64,000 nucleotides of DNA, taken from the NCBI GenBank assembly GCA_022316685.1, contig JAKJHU010000184.1:372001-436000 (forward strand), read 5' to 3'. Positions 59,784-64,000 of this stretch are shown piece after piece. The stretch comes from Progne subis subis. Its lineage: Eukaryota; Chordata; Aves; Passeriformes; Hirundinidae. The notes under the pieces were generated by a model. That model worked only from the letters and a program-made list of their open reading frames with translations. It was not told where the DNA came from and did no database searches. Both the position numbers and the translations under genes were made by a program. Numbering within the stretch: the stretch's first letter is position 1; the number at the start of each line of letters is the position of its first letter.

Positions 59784-62165
59784 TTACTGAATACCTGCTC
59801 TATCCTTTCTTCTTCTTTTTTTTGGCATTTTCTCTAATTTGAGGATTTTTACTGGTTCTCCTGGTTCTAAAGCTGCTTCTCTGGCTGTTTTATCAGCTAA
59901 CTGGTTTCCCCTTATCTCGGGCATATCTCCCTTTTGATGTCCTTTTATGTGAACTACTGCAATTTCTACTGGTTTTTGTAAAGATTTTAACACTGACTTT
60001 ATTAATTCTGTGTGTATTAAGTTTTTCCCTTTTGAATTTAAATATCCCCGTCCTTCCCAAATTTTCCCAAATGTGTGCACGATACCAAAGGCATATCTAG
60101 AGTCTGTGTAAATGGTCCCTCGGTCATCTTTAAGTAAGTCTAGCCCTCTCTTTAGTGCATATATTTCACAGCACTGTGCTGACCAATTACTTGGTAACTT
60201 TCCCTTTTCTAAAACTTTCATTTTCTCTCCCTCAATTACAGAGTATCCTGATATTCTTTTCCCTTCCACCACTCGGGATGACCCATCTGTGAACAACGCT
60301 CTCCCATATGGAAGGGGTGTATCCTCTAAATCTTCCCTTACTTTTGTCTGCATATCAATGAGTTCTAGGCAATGGTGTTCTATTTCTTCAGTGGGCTCAC
60401 CAGAGAGAAATTGAGCTGGATTTAAGCTTTTGGATGTTGTTAGTTCTAGGTTATTTGAATTTATCAGTATAATTTCATATTTTAGGATTCTAGAATCTGT
60501 GAGCCACTTTTGAGCTCTTTGACTTAAAATTGTTTTCAAATCATGTGGAGTATGTATCTTTATCTTTCCCTGTAATGTTAACTTTTGAGCTTCTTCTATT
60601 AGAATAGCTGCAGCTGCAACTGCTTGGAGACAAGCCGGCCATCCCCTAGCAACCGGATCTAACAGTTTTGATAAAAATGCTACAGGTTTTCGGTATCCTC
60701 CCCATTCTTGGGTTAAAACTCCGTATGCTATTTTTTCCTCAGTGTTTACAAATAAATCAAACTCCTTTTTAAGATCTGGTAAGCTTAAAACTGGTGCTGA
60801 GGATAATTTCTCTTTTAGGTCTTGCAGCTGCTTCTCGTCACTCTCTGTCCAATTCATTGGTTCCTGGTCTATTAATTTATCATAAAGAAATTTGACCCCT
60901 TGAGTGTACTTATCTATCCAGTGCTTGCAGTATCCAAACAGGCCTAGAAGTTTCCTTATGTCTCTCTTAGTTTTTGGAGGTGATATAGACACTATTCCTG
61001 AAATTCTTGCAGGGCTTAACCTTTTACTCCCCTTTCCGATTATGTGTCCTAAATAAGTGACCTCAGTTTCTACAAACTGTAGTTTACTCTGAGATACCTT
61101 TAACCCCTTTTCTCCAAGAAAGTTTAGAAGTTGTATACTTACATCTTTAACTTCTTTTTCTGTCTCCCCTGATATTAATAAATCATCCACGTATTGCAAA
61201 ATTTGAACTCCTTCTTTGGGACTAAACTGTTCTAATAATGTCTCTAGGGCCTGTCCGAAGATATTTGGCGATTCCGTATACCCCTGTGGTAACCGGGTCC
61301 ACCTTAGCTGTTGTTTTCTTCCCCTGTCTGGATGTTCCCATTCAAAGGCAAACCAATCCCTACACTCTTCTGCTAGGGGACATGCCCAAAAAGCATCCTT
61401 TAAGTCTATCACTGTGAACCAGGTATGCTCTCTTGGAATTTTACTCAGCAAGGTATAGGGGTTAGGTACTACTGGGTGTCGAGCAATAGTTCTTTTATTT
61501 ATTTCTCTCAAATCCTGGACTAATCTAAACTTTCCCTCATCTTTCTTTATGGCTAATATAGGGGTGTTATGAGGGGACATACATGGTTCTAAGATACTTT
61601 CTTTTAAAAGATGCTCAATTACTGAAGCTAGCCCTTTCTTTCCTTCTGGTGACATTGGGTATTGCTTAACTCTGATGGCAGGGGTATCTTTTTGCATTTC
61701 TATCTTAATGGGAGGGATATCTAAACACCCATATTTTCCCTCTGTAGCCCACACTTCTGGATTTATCTCTTGTATATCCCCTTGGGTCAGTTTCATGATA
61801 TGCACAACCATTTTTCCATCTTTTGGGATAACTCCTACCCCGAGCTGCACTTGTAGGTCTCTGCCTAGTAAATTGGTTTCTGTATGTGGTAAATAAAGAA
61901 AATCAGCTACACAGTGCTTTGAGTTCCCTTTAATCTCTACTCCTTCAACTATTAATGCTCGAAAGGGCCTCCCTTCAGCCCCTAACACTTCACAAGTTTT
62001 TGTCCCGATTGTTACCCCTGTTGGTAATTTCCTTAAACTCGACCTATCAGCTCCTGTGTCTACTAAGAATTCATATTCTTCACTTTGGGGACCCACATCA
62101 AAGTTTACTAGAGGCTCATCTTGTTGTTCTATTGGGTCCCCTATTTTATAGAGCCTCTGACACCC
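59784..62165 (-). pseudogene. Retroviral protease, reverse transcriptase and RNase H segment of pol
   Basis: Counting from the Met at 62096, the order is: aspartic protease with DTGA (13-16); reverse transcriptase with D231 (VIDLKDAF), LPQG (269-272) and catalytic YVDD (302-305); connection region; RNase H with TDGSS (about 603-607), a TDSR block near 665 and GHQKGD near 715. The frame is in phase with the upstream nucleocapsid segment and separated from it by a UAG at 62168-62166. The segment ends at a stop at 59786-59784, next to an A-rich run, while integrase continues in another frame. All active-site motifs are intact, so decay is limited. Confidence 0.92.
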
Positions 62166-62549
62166 CTAATCCTCCCCTTTCAGCACCCTCTCCAGGGCAT
62201 CTTGCTCCCTTGCAATAGCCTCATCAAGTGATAATTTCTTACAATCCCTTTTTAAATGCCCTATTTCACCACAGTAATAACAAGTTCTATTCTCTCCTGG
62301 GTTACTTCTTTTTAAATTTACCCACGGTGGTACTATGGGTGACTTTGGTTCTTTAAATGAGGGTCTTGGTCCTCCCTCACTAGATTTCCAGGGGGAGTTT
62401 TTCTGGTTTTCTGCTACTCCAGTACTTTCTCTTGCTACAGCTACCATAATGCGAGCCTTGGCTTTAGCTTTTTCTTCTTCTCTCCTTAGGTAAACTCTTA
62501 AGGCTTCTTTTAATAATTCATTAATACTTTTTTTCCTGCCAATCTTCAA
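62166..62549 (-). pseudogene. Retroviral gag C-terminal segment with nucleocapsid zinc knuckle
   Basis: A single CCHC knuckle, C-x2-C-x4-H-x4-C (CYYCGEIGHLKRDC, residues 90-103 of this frame), follows a charged lysine/glutamate/alanine-rich linker. It ends at UAG followed by G and continues in the same frame into protease, the readthrough layout of gammaretroviruses. The frame differs from the upstream capsid segment. Confidence 0.88.
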
Positions 62550-64000
62550 TTTTTTCTAATTTTCTCCGTATATCTGGCCATGACTTTGTTACAAACTGCA
62601 CTTTTAGAATTACTTGTCCCTCAGGACTATCAGGGTCTATGCTTGAATATAATTGAAAATTTCTTTTTAATCGATTTAGCCAAGTGGCAGGAGTCTCATC
62701 TTTTTCTTGGGACCCATCAAAAGCTAATTTAGTATTATTTCCTCTGGGGACAGATTCTCTTATACCTCTTACTATCAAGGACCTATAGTCTCTCATGTTT
62801 TGTCTTTCCTCTTCTCGATTTGGGTCCCACCCTGGGTCAGCTATCGGTAATTTATGATCTCCAGGTGGCCCCAACCTATTTTCCCTTTCCCAGATTCTGA
62901 TACTTGCTGTTCTAATCATTCGTATTTCCTCAGGGGAGAACAAGATGTTTAATATAGAATTTAACTCTCCCCATGTATAAACATTGGGTCCAAGGAATTG
63001 GTCTACCTGTGTGGCAATACCTATGGGATCTTCAACTAAATTTCCTAGCTCTTTTTTAAATCCTCTTTCTTCAGAGGCTGTTAATGGGGCATTTACAAAT
63101 CCCACTCCTCCAATCACTCCTCCCATAGGCACTTCCCTGAGGGGAAAAAGTTTTTCTGGCTTTAAGGCTTTTGACCTTGTGTTACAATAGGGTCCTTCAC
63201 TTACATTATTAACTGATAACACTGGCTGAGTTACAAATTCCTGGGGAATTCCAGGAGAACGGGATGACTCACAGGAGTCTGTAGGGGTTTTGGTTAACTC
63301 CCAATTAGGAGGTGGCAGGGGAATTGCTGTAGGTGAGGGGGAGGTAGTAAAATCTGTAGGGGGAGAAACAGAGGATGGTACTGTGGGAGGAAGGGGGGCT
63401 AGGGAAGAGGTTGTGTTTTGGGAAACTGCAGGGGTTATAACTGGGGCTAAAGAACTTTGACTATTGGAAGGAGGTGGCAAAGGGGCTGTTGGGAGAGAAG
63501 GGGGAGAAGGTACTAAGGACTGGGGAGGAGAGGTGTTAAGGGGGGGTGATGATGGAACCACTAGGGGAAGAGGAGGAGAGGGTTCTGAAGGAGTTTGAGT
63601 TTGACTCGGGGAAGTTAGTAGGGGAACTGGGACAGGATTTTGAGGGACTTGGGGCACCTCTGGGTAAATTGGAGGGGGTAAATGGTCTAAAGGGTCCCAT
63701 CTTTGATTAGTTTCTGTTCTTTCCTCTTTCTGTTCTTTTCTTTCACACTTTTCTTTTTCTTTTAATTTGCAGACTTTTATATTCTCTTTACTCGTGGCTC
63801 TCTTTTGCCAACAAGCAGCATAAGCTAACTGGTTTACGTCTGGATCTTCCTGAGTTCTTAGGTAGTGGTTTAACTGATAGCACATCCACTCATCATGTGT
63901 TCCAAACCATGGCCACTCTCCTGGTAATTTTAATTTTGGCCAGACTTCTGTGCAATAAAACACCATTTTAACCTGATCTAGTCTTTTTGTGGCCTCTAAA
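62521..64000 (-). pseudogene. Retroviral gag (matrix to capsid), cut by the window end
   Basis: The frame is open from the window edge (no stop before 64000, so the true start lies outside) to a stop at 62521. Matrix-like N-terminal part (WPWFGTHDEW), a PPIY late-domain motif (98-101 from the Met at 63966), a long proline/serine-rich p12-like region (about 100-225), then capsid with major-homology-like sequence. The frame stops at an A7 run near 62529-62535 while gag continues in another frame. Family inferred as gammaretrovirus-like. Confidence 0.88.

Overview
This is nuclear DNA of a vertebrate, almost certainly a bird. The evidence is a complete neprilysin gene built of 22 short coding exons with consensus splice sites, several CR1-type LINE fragments, compact introns and many GC-rich minisatellites. 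The order MME (+) then STRIT1 (-) is the one I recall for mammals next to PLCH1. No prokaryotic or plasmid features are present, and I cannot name the species.

Layout. 1-9.4 kb is the region upstream of MME: one minisatellite, one CR1 fragment, and one unproven signal-peptide-like exon. 9.4-10.3 kb is a CpG island with a plausible non-coding first exon of MME, followed by an 18-bp VNTR in intron 1. From 13,455 to 39,552 the 22 coding exons of MME can be placed to the base. They sum to 2,253 nt, giving 750 residues plus stop, with all catalytic, zinc-binding and cysteine positions in register with the human enzyme. Intron 7 holds a roughly 500-bp C-rich hexamer tract. A polyadenylation signal lies near 40.81 kb. 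From 41.1 to 42.2 kb there is a GC-rich block of two minisatellites between the convergent genes.

From about 44.6 to 47.0 kb on the minus strand lies the clearest hidden gene: STRIT1 (DWORF), the 35-residue SERCA-activating micropeptide. It is split into a 13-nt coding exon and a 95-nt coding exon, so simple ORF calling cannot see it whole. A third, non-coding exon probably follows, across an intron made almost entirely of minisatellite.

47-57 kb is intergenic: two more minisatellites, CR1 fragments, and one unassigned exon-like open stretch near 51.1 kb. 57.0-64.0 kb is an endogenous retrovirus on the minus strand, cut off at the window end: 3' LTR, env-like remnant, integrase, protease-RT-RNase H and gag. 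It has an in-frame UAG between gag and pol (gammaretrovirus-like), two frame breaks next to homopolymers, and an AT-rich repeat block where env should start.

MME is a plasma-membrane zinc peptidase and STRIT1 a muscle sarcoplasmic-reticulum peptide. They are neighbours by conserved synteny, not parts of one pathway.
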